Shown: positions 16,242-25,558, counted from the first letter of the stretch. The stretch is DNA of 64,000 nucleotides from JBAXGW01 sp037139195 (GCA_037139195.1 JBAXGW010000004.1:35887-99886), one strand, 5' to 3'. Notes: generated by a model not told the origin, from the letters alone. Numbers and translations are program-made.

Positions 16242-18884
16242 ATGAAAAAAATAGCAATCAGTTTATTTATTATTATTTCCCTAAATAATATATCATTCTC
16301 TCAAGTTGGCTCAAACTGCCCTCAAGCATTAAATATAACAAACCTTCCATTCCAACAGAATGGTTTTAACACGGCAAATTCAGCAAATAATTATAACCAA
16401 AACAAATTATGCAATAGCAGTTTTGCAGCGGGAAATGATTATTTATTTAAATATAAACCCACTTATAACAAGGTAATAAGTATAAAAATATCAGGAACAG
16501 TTCCAAACGTAGGATTATTTGTAATTCAAAATTGTCCCGATGACCCTAATTCTTTTTGTGTAGATAAGGATGAGGCTGTATTGGGAAATCCACAATTAAA
16601 TAATATTTCGCTGCTTAAAGATAGTACTTATTATTTTGTAGTTTCATCCAGAATTGTTTTCGGACAAAATCAAACCGTTACTTTCAATATTTTAGTAAAT
16701 GAAATTTTTGATAATGATTTAGAAATTCAAGAAATAACTTCTCCATTATCAAGGTGTTATATGAGCAATCAAGACTCTATCTCTTTTATCGCAAAAAATG
16801 TTGGAATGAATGATATATCGAACTTTTCAGCTTCCTTAAAAATCAATAATGGAACTGCAATTACAGAAACATTCTCAAGTTTAATGAACCCTGGAGAATC
16901 AAGGTCTTTTACTTTTCAAGCTAATCATAACTTTTCTCCAATAGGCATTTATAATATTTCAATAATAGGCGATTTGGCTAATGACAATAATCTTTTAAAC
17001 GATACTGCAAAAAAAGTGGTAGAGCATTATAATCCAATTACTACATTTCCATACTATGAAACTTTTGAAAATACAGATGGCAATTGGAATGTTGGAGGTG
17101 CTAATGCATCGTGGGAACATGGAATTGCTAATAAGCCAATAATTAATGATGCTTCCACTCAAAATCATTCTTGGATTACTAAAACAGCTAATCCAACAAA
17201 TACCAATGAAAATTCTTATATTGAAAGTCCTTGTTTCGATTTAAGCGGAATTAATGAGCCAATGATTCGTTTCAATATGTGGTATCAAACAAACTGGATG
17301 TCGGAAACAGTTAAAGTACAGGTATCAAGCGACGGTGGCAACAATTGGGTTACATTAGGAGCTTTGAATGATGCTGGAAACTGGTATAATACAATTGATG
17401 GTTGGAGTGGCAGTTCGAACCAATGGATTGAAGTTTTTCATCCCTTAGATAATTTAGGAAATAGTCCTGATGTTAAAATTCGCATAGCTTTCCGCTCCAG
17501 TCCTGGATTGAGCAACGATGGTGTTGCAATTGACAATCTTCAAATTTTTGAGAAACCTCAAAACGATTTAGGCGTAATTTCAATATCAAACCCTGTATCT
17601 ATTTGTGCTTTAGGCAATAATGAGACAGTGAAAATTAATATATTTAATTTTGGTAAGAATATGCAATTTAATTTTCCTGTTACTTATATTTTTAATGATA
17701 CTTTAGTTGTTACAGAAACCAATATGGTTCCAGTATTACCTGGAGATACTGTTGAATATACATTCTCACATAAAATAAATTGTTCTTTAGTAGGAAATCA
17801 TAAAATTAAGGCATTTACTAAGTTAAATAACGATGATTTCATTTATAATGACACAACATTGGTTCATTTAATAAACTACCCAACTCAGCAAGCAGCAGAA
17901 TATTTATATAATTTTGAGTCGAACGGACAAGACTGGAAAACAAATGGAACAAACTCATCATGGAACTGGGGAATTGTTGGCAAAAATGGCTTAAACGACA
18001 GCATAACTGGAAATCATTGCTGGGCAACTAACCTGACAGGAAATCATAAATCAAATGAAAATTCAATGATAGAAAGTCCTTGCCTTGATATCAGCAATTT
18101 CGATCATCCAGCAATTTCGTTTGATAATTGGTATAAAACAACCATGATTTCGGGAGCAACAATTGAAGTTTCTTCCGACAGAGGTTTAACATGGCAAAAG
18201 CTAGGTGTTCAAGGCGACTCTGTAAATTGGTACAATAATGCACTTGGTTGGTCGGGAACAATAAACCAATGGACTCGAAACAAAAGATTGATTGATAATT
18301 ACACAGGAAATTATCCATTAAAAGTAAGAATTCATTTTAACGGTGGTGCTAATATAACCGATCAAGGTGTTGCTTTTGATAATATAAAAGTGTACGATTG
18401 TATTTTCCCAAAATCAGATTTTGGTTATATTATTTATGACTCAACGGTCCATTTTATGAATGTTTCAGAAAATGCAGATTCTTATTATTGGGATTTTGGT
18501 GATAGTATATATTCAACTGAATTCAATCCATCACACACCTATACAGAACCAGGAATTTATCACCCAAAATTGATTACTTTTAATGAATGTTATATTGACA
18601 CAATAATAAGTACTATTGTATATACAGGAATTGAAAATATCAATAGCAACTCTAAATTTGTAATTTCTCCAAATCCAAATACAGGTATTTTCAGTTTGTC
18701 TATACCTACAAACTCCGAAGGAACAATTAGAATATTAAATACTTTAGGAATTGTAGTTGCCGAAAAAACCAAAATTGACAGTTCGCAAAACTTTGATTTT
18801 TCTAATTTAGCAAATGGGGCATACAGTATAGAGTATAAAACTCATAATTACTGCCTAACTACTAAATTTATTATAAATAGATAA
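16242..18884 (+). CDS. Large T9SS-exported surface protein, paralogue of the upstream gene (2 MAM-like modules)
   Basis: The 880-residue protein has the same plan as its upstream neighbour but one CARDB/MAM round fewer. It has a signal peptide (to about 20), the N-terminal domain with CNSSFAAGNDYLFKYKPT, Ig-like modules, MAM-like modules starting near residues 268 and 552 (YIESPCFDLSG and MIESPCLDIS cores), a PKD-like domain near 725 (YYWDFGDS) and a type A sorting domain from about 796 (SPNPNTGIFSLS, LANGAYSIEYK). It is therefore a T9SS cargo protein that arose by tandem duplication. Codon use is more AT-rich and divergence is substantial, so the duplication is not recent. Confidence 0.9.
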   Translation: MKKIAISLFIIISLNNISFSQVGSNCPQALNITNLPFQQNGFNTANSANNYNQNKLCNSSFAAGNDYLFKYKPTYNKVISIKISGTVPNVGLFVIQNCPDDPNSFCVDKDEAVLGNPQLNNISLLKDSTYYFVVSSRIVFGQNQTVTFNILVNEIFDNDLEIQEITSPLSRCYMSNQDSISFIAKNVGMNDISNFSASLKINNGTAITETFSSLMNPGESRSFTFQANHNFSPIGIYNISIIGDLANDNNLLNDTAKKVVEHYNPITTFPYYETFENTDGNWNVGGANASWEHGIANKPIINDASTQNHSWITKTANPTNTNENSYIESPCFDLSGINEPMIRFNMWYQTNWMSETVKVQVSSDGGNNWVTLGALNDAGNWYNTIDGWSGSSNQWIEVFHPLDNLGNSPDVKIRIAFRSSPGLSNDGVAIDNLQIFEKPQNDLGVISISNPVSICALGNNETVKINIFNFGKNMQFNFPVTYIFNDTLVVTETNMVPVLPGDTVEYTFSHKINCSLVGNHKIKAFTKLNNDDFIYNDTTLVHLINYPTQQAAEYLYNFESNGQDWKTNGTNSSWNWGIVGKNGLNDSITGNHCWATNLTGNHKSNENSMIESPCLDISNFDHPAISFDNWYKTTMISGATIEVSSDRGLTWQKLGVQGDSVNWYNNALGWSGTINQWTRNKRLIDNYTGNYPLKVRIHFNGGANITDQGVAFDNIKVYDCIFPKSDFGYIIYDSTVHFMNVSENADSYYWDFGDSIYSTEFNPSHTYTEPGIYHPKLITFNECYIDTIISTIVYTGIENINSNSKFVISPNPNTGIFSLSIPTNSEGTIRILNTLGIVVAEKTKIDSSQNFDFSNLANGAYSIEYKTHNYCLTTKFIINR

Positions 18885-18953
18885 CTTTTGTCGATTAACA
18901 AAATGTTAACAATTATTTATGTTTGATTAACACCTTAATATTAAAACATAACG

Positions 18954-18961
18954 TAAATTTG
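18954..18961 (+). promoter_or_regulatory. -7 box of the Cys-rich protein gene
   Basis: TAAATTTG matches TAnnTTTG 30 bp before the ATG. The nearest TTTG (18922-18925) is 28 bp upstream, longer than normal spacing. Confidence 0.5.
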
Positions 18962-18991
18962 AAGCATAAAATAATTTAAAAAAACTTTATC

Positions 18992-19432
18992 ATGAAAAAA
19001 ATCGTTGCATCTATCGCATTATTCGCTTTTGTAGCTCTATTATCTAACGCTACTTTTGCATCTCCAATTGTTGAAAAAGCAAATGCTACATTTACAAAAA
19101 GCATAAATCCAACAGATCCTCCAGTAAAAGAAGCTGAAGCAAACAAACAAGAAACAACTCCTGAAAAAAAAGCTTGCTGCAATAAAACAGAAGCTGAGAA
19201 AAAAGGATGTTGTGGAGGAACTGGAGCTCAAACTAAAGGTTGTTCTGGGCATTCAGGCGCAACTACAGACCATAAATGTTCTACTCAAGGAACAGGTTGT
19301 GCTGGTCATTCTGGAGCTCAGTCTACTGAACACAAATGTGGTGGAGCAGGAAAAGAAAAAGGATGTGCTGGAAGTACAGGTGCTCAAACTAAAAGCTGTT
19401 GCCCTAAACCAGCTGCAACTCAACAAAAGTAA
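18992..19432 (+). CDS. Small secreted Cys/His-rich repeat protein, probable metal binder
   Basis: The 146-residue product has a signal peptide (cleavage near ATFA, residue 23) and a charged linker. A low-complexity C-terminal region from about residue 60 contains all 11 cysteines and four histidines. It is built from loose repeats: GCCGGTGAQTK, GCSGHSGATTDHKC, GCAGHSGAQSTEHKC and GCAGSTGAQTKSCC. Cys-Cys pairs stand at both ends. No family is recognised. The spacing of Cys and His in a small exported protein suggests binding of soft metals such as copper or zinc in the periplasm or outside, which is inference. It has its own -7 box and a strong terminator, and no transport genes are adjacent. 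Confidence 0.85.
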   Translation: MKKIVASIALFAFVALLSNATFASPIVEKANATFTKSINPTDPPVKEAEANKQETTPEKKACCNKTEAEKKGCCGGTGAQTKGCSGHSGATTDHKCSTQGTGCAGHSGAQSTEHKCGGAGKEKGCAGSTGAQTKSCCPKPAATQQK

Positions 19433-19450
19433 TATAATACCTTTATTTTT

Positions 19451-19487
19451 AAAAGAGACAAGTTCAAAAAACTTGTCTCTTTTTTTT
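19451..19487 (+). terminator. Terminator after the Cys-rich protein gene
   Basis: AAAAGAGACAAGTT at 19451-19464 pairs with AACTTGTCTCTTTT at 19470-19483 around a 5-nt loop and runs into a T tract. The tract overlaps the -33 element of the next promoter. Confidence 0.92.
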
Positions 19488-19516
19488 GTATAACTCCATA
19501 AAAAAACTTAGGTTTG
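19485..19516 (+). promoter_or_regulatory. Promoter of the osmC-thioesterase-methyltransferase unit
   Basis: TTTG at 19485-19488, a 20-bp spacer and TAGGTTTG at 19509-19516 match the Bacteroidota promoter pattern. The ATG follows 22 bp later. Confidence 0.7.
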
Positions 19517-19538
19517 TGGTTCTTTCAAAACATTTTTT

Positions 19539-19943
19539 ATGCATACTATTGAAACAATTTATAATGGCGAGTTAAGAACATCTGCCACACACATAAAATC
19601 AGGCACAGAAATTATTACAGATGCACCAATCGATAATCATGGCAAAGGGGAAGCCTTTTCACCAACCGATTTGGTTGCTGCAGCATTCGGCAGCTGCCTA
19701 CTAACAATAATGGGCGTAGCAGAAGATAATTTCAATTTGAATTTGAAAGGCACAAAGTTGAAAATTACCAAGATCATGGCTGAAAACCCAAGAAGAATTG
19801 GAGAAATAATAGTTGAACTGAATTTTCCAGCTAATAACTATAACGAAAAGCAAAAACATATAATTGAGCATATAACTCGTAACTGCCCGGTTGGTCTGAG
19901 TTTGCATCCAGATATAAAACAAACAATTATTTTGAACTATTAA
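19539..19943 (+). CDS. OsmC family peroxiredoxin-like protein
   Basis: This 134-residue OsmC/Ohr superfamily protein has two conserved redox cysteines, Cys53 in AAFGSCLLT and Cys116 in RNCPVGLSLHP, placed as in the thiol-peroxidase family. Members reduce organic hydroperoxides, usually with lipoyl or other dithiol reductants. The sequence is closer to the short YhfA/OsmC-like branch than to Ohr, so the in vivo substrate is uncertain. It is the first gene of a probable three-gene unit: the thioesterase-like gene starts 11 bp later and the RNA methyltransferase 35 bp after that. Confidence 0.9.
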   Translation: MHTIETIYNGELRTSATHIKSGTEIITDAPIDNHGKGEAFSPTDLVAAAFGSCLLTIMGVAEDNFNLNLKGTKLKITKIMAENPRRIGEIIVELNFPANNYNEKQKHIIEHITRNCPVGLSLHPDIKQTIILNY

Positions 19944-19954
19944 ACTAAATACAA

Positions 19955-20347
19955 ATGGAATTCAATATTAAAGCAGGTCTTTGTTTTGAGGTAAAACAAA
20001 CTGTTACAAAAGATGATACAGCAGCCAAATATGGCTCAGGCTTAGTTGAGGTATTTGCAACCCCTGCAATGATTGCATTAATGGAAAACACTTCATTAAA
20101 AGTGGTTCTTTCTCATTTGCCTGAAGGATTTAACACTGTGGGAACTGAAGTAAATATAAAGCATATAAAAGCCACTCCAGTTGGAATGGAAGTTACATGC
20201 AAAGCTACCTTAGTTGAAATTGAAGGCAAAAAGCTAGTTTTTAACGTTATTGCTCACGATGAAGAAGGAGAAATTGGAAATGGAACACATACACGTTTCA
20301 TAATTAATACCGCTAAGTTTATGGAAAAACTAACTTCAAAAAAATAA
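19955..20347 (+). CDS. FlK-like hotdog-fold acyl-CoA thioesterase
   Basis: The 130-residue hotdog protein opens with the GLVEVFATPAMIALMENTS helix region and has GTEVNIKHIKATPVG. Thr36, Glu44 and His70 have exactly the spacing (8 and 26) of the Thr42/Glu50/His76 catalytic residues of fluoroacetyl-CoA thioesterase FlK. Known: FlK hydrolyses fluoroacetyl-CoA in Streptomyces cattleya, while most relatives have unknown acyl-CoA substrates. Inferred: hydrolysis of a small, possibly toxic or misformed acyl-CoA in the cytosol. It lies between osmC and an RNA methyltransferase gene, which does not reveal the substrate. Confidence 0.85.
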   Translation: MEFNIKAGLCFEVKQTVTKDDTAAKYGSGLVEVFATPAMIALMENTSLKVVLSHLPEGFNTVGTEVNIKHIKATPVGMEVTCKATLVEIEGKKLVFNVIAHDEEGEIGNGTHTRFIINTAKFMEKLTSKK

Positions 20348-20382
20348 TATCGCATTACTTGATATTTTAATATTTCTGCCAT

Positions 20383-21519
20383 TTGAAAAACACTAACAAC
20401 TTTTTAATGATTGCCCAAACCTTTGCTGGCATGGAGGATGTGCTTGCTCGAGAATTACTTAAATTAGGAGCTTCTAATATAAAAACTGAACGAAGAGCGG
20501 TTTCATTCTTTGGCGATAAAGGCTTTTTATATAAAGCAAATTTTTGTTGTAGAACAGCCATGCGAATATTAAAACCAATTGCCAACTTTAAATGCCCTAA
20601 TGAAGACGCACTTTACGAGGGAATAAAAGCCATTAATTGGCTCGATTTAATGGAAGTTGACGATACATTTGTTATAGATGCTATCTGTTTTAATTCAACA
20701 ATTAATCACTCGCATTTTGCATCGCTCAAAGCCAAAGATGCAATTGCTGATAAATTTAGAGAAGCTAAAAACGCACGACCAAGTATTGATAAAGCAAATC
20801 CAAATTTGAAAGTGTTTATTCATATTTCAAATAATTATTGCAATGTATCACTTGATAGTTCGGGCGAACAACTTTTTAAAAGAGCTTATAGAATTAAAAC
20901 CAATGCCGCCCCAATAAATGAAATATTAGCTGCAGGAATGGTGCTCATGAGTGGGTGGGATTTGCGTTCAAACTTTATCGACCCAATGTGTGGCTCGGGT
21001 ACAATTCCTATTGAAGCTGCATTATATGCTGGAAATATTCCTGCTGGTTATTATCGAAATGGGTTTGGGTTTCAGAAATGGAAAGATTTTGATGAAAATT
21101 TATGGGATAAAATTGTTGAAAGTAGCTTAAATAAGATTGTTGAATTTGAACATGAAATTATTGCTTCAGATATTAGTTCTGCGGCTATTGATATTACCAA
21201 TATCAATTTGAAAAATGCAAAACTACATAAAGACGTACTTGTTATGAAAAAGGCGTTTGAAGAGTTAGAGCCTTCTAACGGAAGAGCAACTATAATAATG
21301 AATCCACCTTATGACGAACGGCTTAAACTGCAAGATTCAATAAGTTTTTATAAAATGATTGGCGATACCTTGAAAAATAAATATCGCGAACAAAATGTTT
21401 GGGTTTTAACGGCAGATAACGAAGCTGCTAAATATATTGGACTGAGAGCAGAAAAGAAAATTAAACTTTTCAATGGATCAATTGATTGCAACTTTGTAAA
21501 ATACGATATGTCTTTTTAA
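20383..21519 (+). CDS. THUMP-domain class I SAM-dependent RNA methyltransferase (RlmL/RlmK N-half type)
   Basis: The 378-residue protein has an N-terminal THUMP domain (about residues 10-165; MIAQTFAGMEDVLARELLKL, KANFCCRTAMRILKPI) and a Rossmann methyltransferase domain. The latter carries the SAM motif DPMCGSGTIPIEAA and the catalytic NPPY motif in MNPPYDERL, typical of N2-guanine methylation. Homologues methylate 23S rRNA (E. coli RlmL at G2445). The TTG at 20383 gives MKNTNNFLMIAQT, matching the few residues that precede M-I-A-K-T in relatives as I recall them. The ATG at 20407 is the alternative start. It is the last gene of the osmC unit. Confidence 0.9.
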   Translation: MKNTNNFLMIAQTFAGMEDVLARELLKLGASNIKTERRAVSFFGDKGFLYKANFCCRTAMRILKPIANFKCPNEDALYEGIKAINWLDLMEVDDTFVIDAICFNSTINHSHFASLKAKDAIADKFREAKNARPSIDKANPNLKVFIHISNNYCNVSLDSSGEQLFKRAYRIKTNAAPINEILAAGMVLMSGWDLRSNFIDPMCGSGTIPIEAALYAGNIPAGYYRNGFGFQKWKDFDENLWDKIVESSLNKIVEFEHEIIASDISSAAIDITNINLKNAKLHKDVLVMKKAFEELEPSNGRATIIMNPPYDERLKLQDSISFYKMIGDTLKNKYREQNVWVLTADNEAAKYIGLRAEKKIKLFNGSIDCNFVKYDMSF

Positions 21520-21536
21520 TAATGAGGGAGAAAGAA

Positions 21537-24302
21537 TTACAAATTATAGTACTTCTCTAATTTATTAAATAATTCGCTTGAATTGAATGGTTTTGTAATG
21601 AAATCGTTCATCCCTGCAATTAAAGCTTGTTCTCTAACTTCGCTTATAGCAGATGCAGTTAAGGCAAGTATAGGAATATTTTGGAAATAAGATTCAGCTT
21701 TGCATCTAATTAGTGAAGTAGCTTCATATCCATCCATCATTGGCATTAGCAAATCCATTAATATTAAATGATATTTTTTATTTTCTATCATTTCCAAGCA
21801 TTCAATTCCGTTGTTTGCAATATCAACTATAACGCCCCATCTTTCAAGAAACTTTTTTGCAACATATTGATTAAGTTCATTATCTTCAACCAAAAGAATT
21901 ATCATTCCATTTAAGCTAGTATTAGCGTTTAAGGCTTGCTTAATAGGGGTTTTAAAGTCATCAACTCTTTCAATAGGTAAAAATAACTCAAATGTAGTAC
22001 CAATTGCTAATTTACTTTCAACTTTAATCCAACCACCAAGTAATTCAACCAGTTTTTTTGTAATAGTCAAACCCAGTCCAGTGCCACCATATCGTTGAAA
22101 AATTGAACTATCTGCCTGAACAAAAAGGTCGAAAACGGTATTTATTTTATCTTCTGAAATTCCAATACCAGTATCTGAAATTTTTAAAACCAAACCCTCT
22201 TTCCCTTCAAAAAAACTCGTTTCAGCAAGTAATGAAACCGAACCTTTTTCGGTAAATTTAATCGAATTTCCAAGCAGATTGATTAGAATTTGACTTATTC
22301 TTAAATGATCAGTGTTTACATTTTTAAATGTCGACTTTTCAATATTAAAATTAAGTAGTAGTTGTTTTTCGTTCGCTATTATTAAAAAAGAACGATATAA
22401 GTTATTAAAAAAGTCTATTATATTAAAATCTGTTTTTTCTATTTCTATTTTTCCTGATTCAATTTTTGAAAAATCTAAAACATCAGAAATTAGAGCAAAA
22501 AGGTTATTGCTGCTAAATTGTAGCATTTCAATTTTTTCTTTCAGATCATGCGAGATATGTTCGGTTGAAATTAAATTTGAAATTCCTATTATTGCATTTA
22601 ATGGGGTTCTAATTTCGTGGGTAATAGTAGAAAGAAATAATTGTTTGGCCTCAGATGCTTTTTCTGCAGTATTTTTAGCTTCTATCAATTCGTTCTCTTT
22701 CAATTTAATGTTTGTAATGTCGCTAGTAAATGCAGTAAAACCTATTACTTGTTGATTATTAAAAATTGGATTTACTGATATGCTGTATACTTTACGAATT
22801 CCATCGGTATGGATGTATGGTTTTTCGTATTGTACTTTTTGTCCTTGTAGTGCTAAATCAAACATCTGCTTCCATCCATTTAGCCTTTGAGCTCCTGTAT
22901 ATTCAGTAAAGTTCATTCCTTTTTTTATTCTAATCCCATTCATTATATAGGCATTTTCTGCATATCTTTTGTTGAATGAAATCAAATTGCAATCTTTATC
23001 AAAAGAAGCTATGGAATTATTTGAGCTTTCAATAATTGCATTTAAATTTGCTTCGGACACTTTAATAGCTAATTCAGAGTTTTTTCTTTCAGTAATATCT
23101 TTTGCAATGCCAGTTGCACCAATAATTTTACCACTACTGTATATTGGATTTATATTTATTTCGAACCATAATTTTATTCCTTTAAATAAGAACTCACGCT
23201 CCTGCATCAGTGGTATTCCAGAATCCATTACTTTTCGTTCGAGATCAACTTCAATAGAGTCATTATTTTTATACCATAAGTCAATGTCTTTTTTTCCAAT
23301 AACTTCTTCATACGAAAGATGAACAGCATCAGCAAAAGGTTTATTTACTGCGATGTATTTTCCTTCAAAATCTTTCATCCAAGCAATAAATGGTAAATTA
23401 TCGAGCAGAGCAAATAACTTCGAATTTGAGTCTTCTAACGATTGTTGGTATTCCTGTACAGTACTCATATCTCTAATTACACCATAATACACAGTTTCAT
23501 TGTTCCAAACTCCCTCTTGAATATAGGATTCAGCGTGGAATTCGGCTCCACTTTTTGTTTTAATAGGGATCTCGCAAAATGCAACTTCCTTATTTGCCAT
23601 TTTCTGAAATACTTGCTCAGCTTGTTTTTTGTTTTTTTCGTCATGAAGACTACTTACATGCATTTTTTTCAATTCTTCAATTGAATAACCTGTTCTGTCG
23701 GATGTGGTATTATTTGCATCTATTATAAAGCCTTCTAAATTCATAACTAACATTAATTCCTTAGTTGTATTTAGAAAATTTTTAAAGTTTATTTCATTAC
23801 TTAAAATCTTCTTTTCAAATAGGTGTTTTTCAATTATTCTTGCAAATTCCCTTGCAATAAGTCCAATTAAATGTATCTCATTGGGTGAAAAAATATTTGT
23901 TGTAAATTTAGCGAGTTGCAAAACTCCAAATACATTATTATCAATAATAAGTGGAATATAGCAATATGAGCATTTTGATAACTCAGTTTCATTCTGCAAA
24001 ACATCTATGTTATTATCCGAATAGAATGCTTCTTGATTTTCAGCAAATTTATTGACCGTATTTTTATCTAAATATTTTTCTAGAAAAAAACCAGCATTAA
24101 TCTTCCCTTTAGTAATAAAACCTATATCATTTTCAAGTTCTGTAGTGAAATGCAATGAACACCCATCAAAACCAATATCATTACATAAAGAGTCAAGTGC
24201 TTTATTGGCAGCATCTTTAAAATTCGTTGCTTTGTCAAAAACCACTAGGATGGAGTTTAACATTTCAATTCCTTCACACTTTTTATTGCTAACAGAACAC
24301 AT
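21537..24302 (-). CDS. Hybrid sensor histidine kinase (GAF, three PAS, HisKA, HATPase, receiver)
   Basis: This 921-residue cytosolic kinase has no transmembrane segment. In order: a GAF domain (about 15-160); PAS domains near 170-285, 292-405 and 418-530, the second with a PAC-like GIAKDITERK end; HisKA with His562 in STITHEIRTPLN; HATPase with Asn679 in INLLGNSIKF, DTGIGI near 710 and GGTGLGLTI near 740; and a receiver domain (800-921) with acidic pair Glu806/Asp807, phospho-acceptor Asp850 in LILMDLLMPMMDG and Lys904. It would autophosphorylate and pass the phosphate to its own receiver. The signal is unknown, probably internal redox or ligand. No output regulator is adjacent, and it converges with the methyltransferase gene. 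Confidence 0.93.
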   Translation of the reverse strand: MCSVSNKKCEGIEMLNSILVVFDKATNFKDAANKALDSLCNDIGFDGCSLHFTTELENDIGFITKGKINAGFFLEKYLDKNTVNKFAENQEAFYSDNNIDVLQNETELSKCSYCYIPLIIDNNVFGVLQLAKFTTNIFSPNEIHLIGLIAREFARIIEKHLFEKKILSNEINFKNFLNTTKELMLVMNLEGFIIDANNTTSDRTGYSIEELKKMHVSSLHDEKNKKQAEQVFQKMANKEVAFCEIPIKTKSGAEFHAESYIQEGVWNNETVYYGVIRDMSTVQEYQQSLEDSNSKLFALLDNLPFIAWMKDFEGKYIAVNKPFADAVHLSYEEVIGKKDIDLWYKNNDSIEVDLERKVMDSGIPLMQEREFLFKGIKLWFEININPIYSSGKIIGATGIAKDITERKNSELAIKVSEANLNAIIESSNNSIASFDKDCNLISFNKRYAENAYIMNGIRIKKGMNFTEYTGAQRLNGWKQMFDLALQGQKVQYEKPYIHTDGIRKVYSISVNPIFNNQQVIGFTAFTSDITNIKLKENELIEAKNTAEKASEAKQLFLSTITHEIRTPLNAIIGISNLISTEHISHDLKEKIEMLQFSSNNLFALISDVLDFSKIESGKIEIEKTDFNIIDFFNNLYRSFLIIANEKQLLLNFNIEKSTFKNVNTDHLRISQILINLLGNSIKFTEKGSVSLLAETSFFEGKEGLVLKISDTGIGISEDKINTVFDLFVQADSSIFQRYGGTGLGLTITKKLVELLGGWIKVESKLAIGTTFELFLPIERVDDFKTPIKQALNANTSLNGMIILLVEDNELNQYVAKKFLERWGVIVDIANNGIECLEMIENKKYHLILMDLLMPMMDGYEATSLIRCKAESYFQNIPILALTASAISEVREQALIAGMNDFITKPFNSSELFNKLEKYYNL

Positions 24303-24423
24303 GCTTCTGAATAAGTATTATTTTGTATTATATTACAAATATATAAGTAATAAATCAAATAAACAATTTTGATTGATTTTTCAATAATTAACACTCATTT
24401 TTCGATAGGAAACCGACTACTTA

Positions 24424-24454
24424 TTTGTAATTCATGCAATAATTAGTATATTTG
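24424..24454 (+). promoter_or_regulatory. Promoter of prfB
   Basis: TTTG at 24424-24427, a 19-bp spacer and TATATTTG at 24447-24454 give a perfect Bacteroidota promoter. The ATG of prfB is only 4 bp after the -7 box, so transcripts from it would be nearly leaderless. Confidence 0.65.
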
Positions 24455-24458
24455 CTTT

Positions 24459-25551
24459 ATGTTTATAAATGAAGAAATAAAAGAGACAGAAAAACGCCTG
24501 GATGCGTTATGGAGGTTCCTTTGACATTGAAGGAAAGCTTCAAGCTATAGAAGAAGAAGAAAAAATTACAACCGAGCCTGATTTTTGGAACGATCCAAAA
24601 AAAGCTCAAATTCTACTTAAACAAATTCAAGTTAAAAAAAGTTGGACAAATAGCTATCAACAAGCAAAAACTGCTTTTGACGATGCTGTTGTTTATGCTG
24701 ATTTTTTAAAACTTGGCGAAATAGAAGAAAGCGAAGTAGAAGAGCAAATAGAGAAAACAAAAAAATGCATAGATGAATTAGAATTTAAAAAAATGCTTGG
24801 AGCCGAGGAAGATATGCTTGGAGCTATATTAAATATTAATTCAGGCGCTGGTGGTACCGAAAGTCAAGATTGGGCAGAAATGCTTATGCGAATGTATATT
24901 CGTTGGGCCGAGCGTCATAATTGCAAAGTACGTGAACTCGACTTGCAAGAAGGCGAAGGTGCAGGGATTAAATCGGTATCGCTCGAAATTGAAGGTGAAT
25001 ATGCGTATGGGTTTTTGAAAAGTGAAAGTGGTGTTCATCGCCTGGTTCGTTTGTCGCCATTTGATTCAGCTAATAAGCGTCACACTTCTTTTGCATCTGT
25101 ATATGCATATCCAATTATTGACGATAATATTGATATTATTATTAATCCTGCTGATATTAGTTGGGATACATTTCGCTCGAGTGGACCAGGCGGACAAAAT
25201 GTGAATAAAGTGGAAACTGCGGTTAGGTTGAAGCATGCTCCAACTGGTATTGTTATCGAGTGTCAGGTTACGCGTTCGCAGCTCGAAAACAGGGAAAAAG
25301 CAATGCAAATGCTTAAATCGCAATTGTATGAAATGGAATTACGTAAGAAAAAGGAGGCTCTTGCTCAAATAGAAAGTACTAAAAAGAAAATTGAGTGGGG
25401 TTCGCAAATTAGAAATTATGTAATGCATCCGTATAAATTAGTTAAAGATGTTAGAACTGGAGTAGAAACATCAAATGTTCAAGCTGTAATGGATGGTGAT
25501 TTAGATGATTTTATTAAAGCATTTTTGATAGAATACGGCAATACTATATAA
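24459..25551 (+). CDS. prfB: Peptide chain release factor 2, expressed by programmed +1 frameshift
   Basis: RF2 reads UGA and UAA stop codons and releases the finished peptide. The first 21 codons from ATG 24459 (ending ...LDALWRFL, codon CTT at 24519-24521) meet an in-frame TGA at 24522-24524. A +1 slip at CTTTGAC continues as DIEGKLQAIEE in the frame that runs to 25551. The product would be about 364 residues, normal for RF2. The GGQ motif is in SSGPGGQNVNKVETAVRLKH and the stop-recognition tripeptide SPF in VRLSPFDSANKRHTSF, both RF2 hallmarks. A caller without frameshift handling would start at 24502 and lose the true N-terminus. Two small genes follow within 10 bp each, forming an operon. 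Confidence 0.95.
24511..24525 (+). promoter_or_regulatory. prfB: prfB autoregulatory frameshift site
   Basis: GGAGG (24511-24515), a perfect Shine-Dalgarno-like element, stands 3 nt before CTTTGAC (24519-24525). This is the classical RF2 arrangement in which low RF2 makes the ribosome pause at UGA and slip +1. The zero-frame stop is TGA, which RF2 itself reads, so the site senses RF2 level. Confidence 0.93.
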
Positions 25552-25558
25552 ATTTGTC

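Noticed and set aside
19212..19493. 93-codon plus-strand frame inside the Cys-rich gene
   Set aside because: It is a shadow of the repeat-rich coding sequence in another frame, Leu/Lys-rich, and has no start context.
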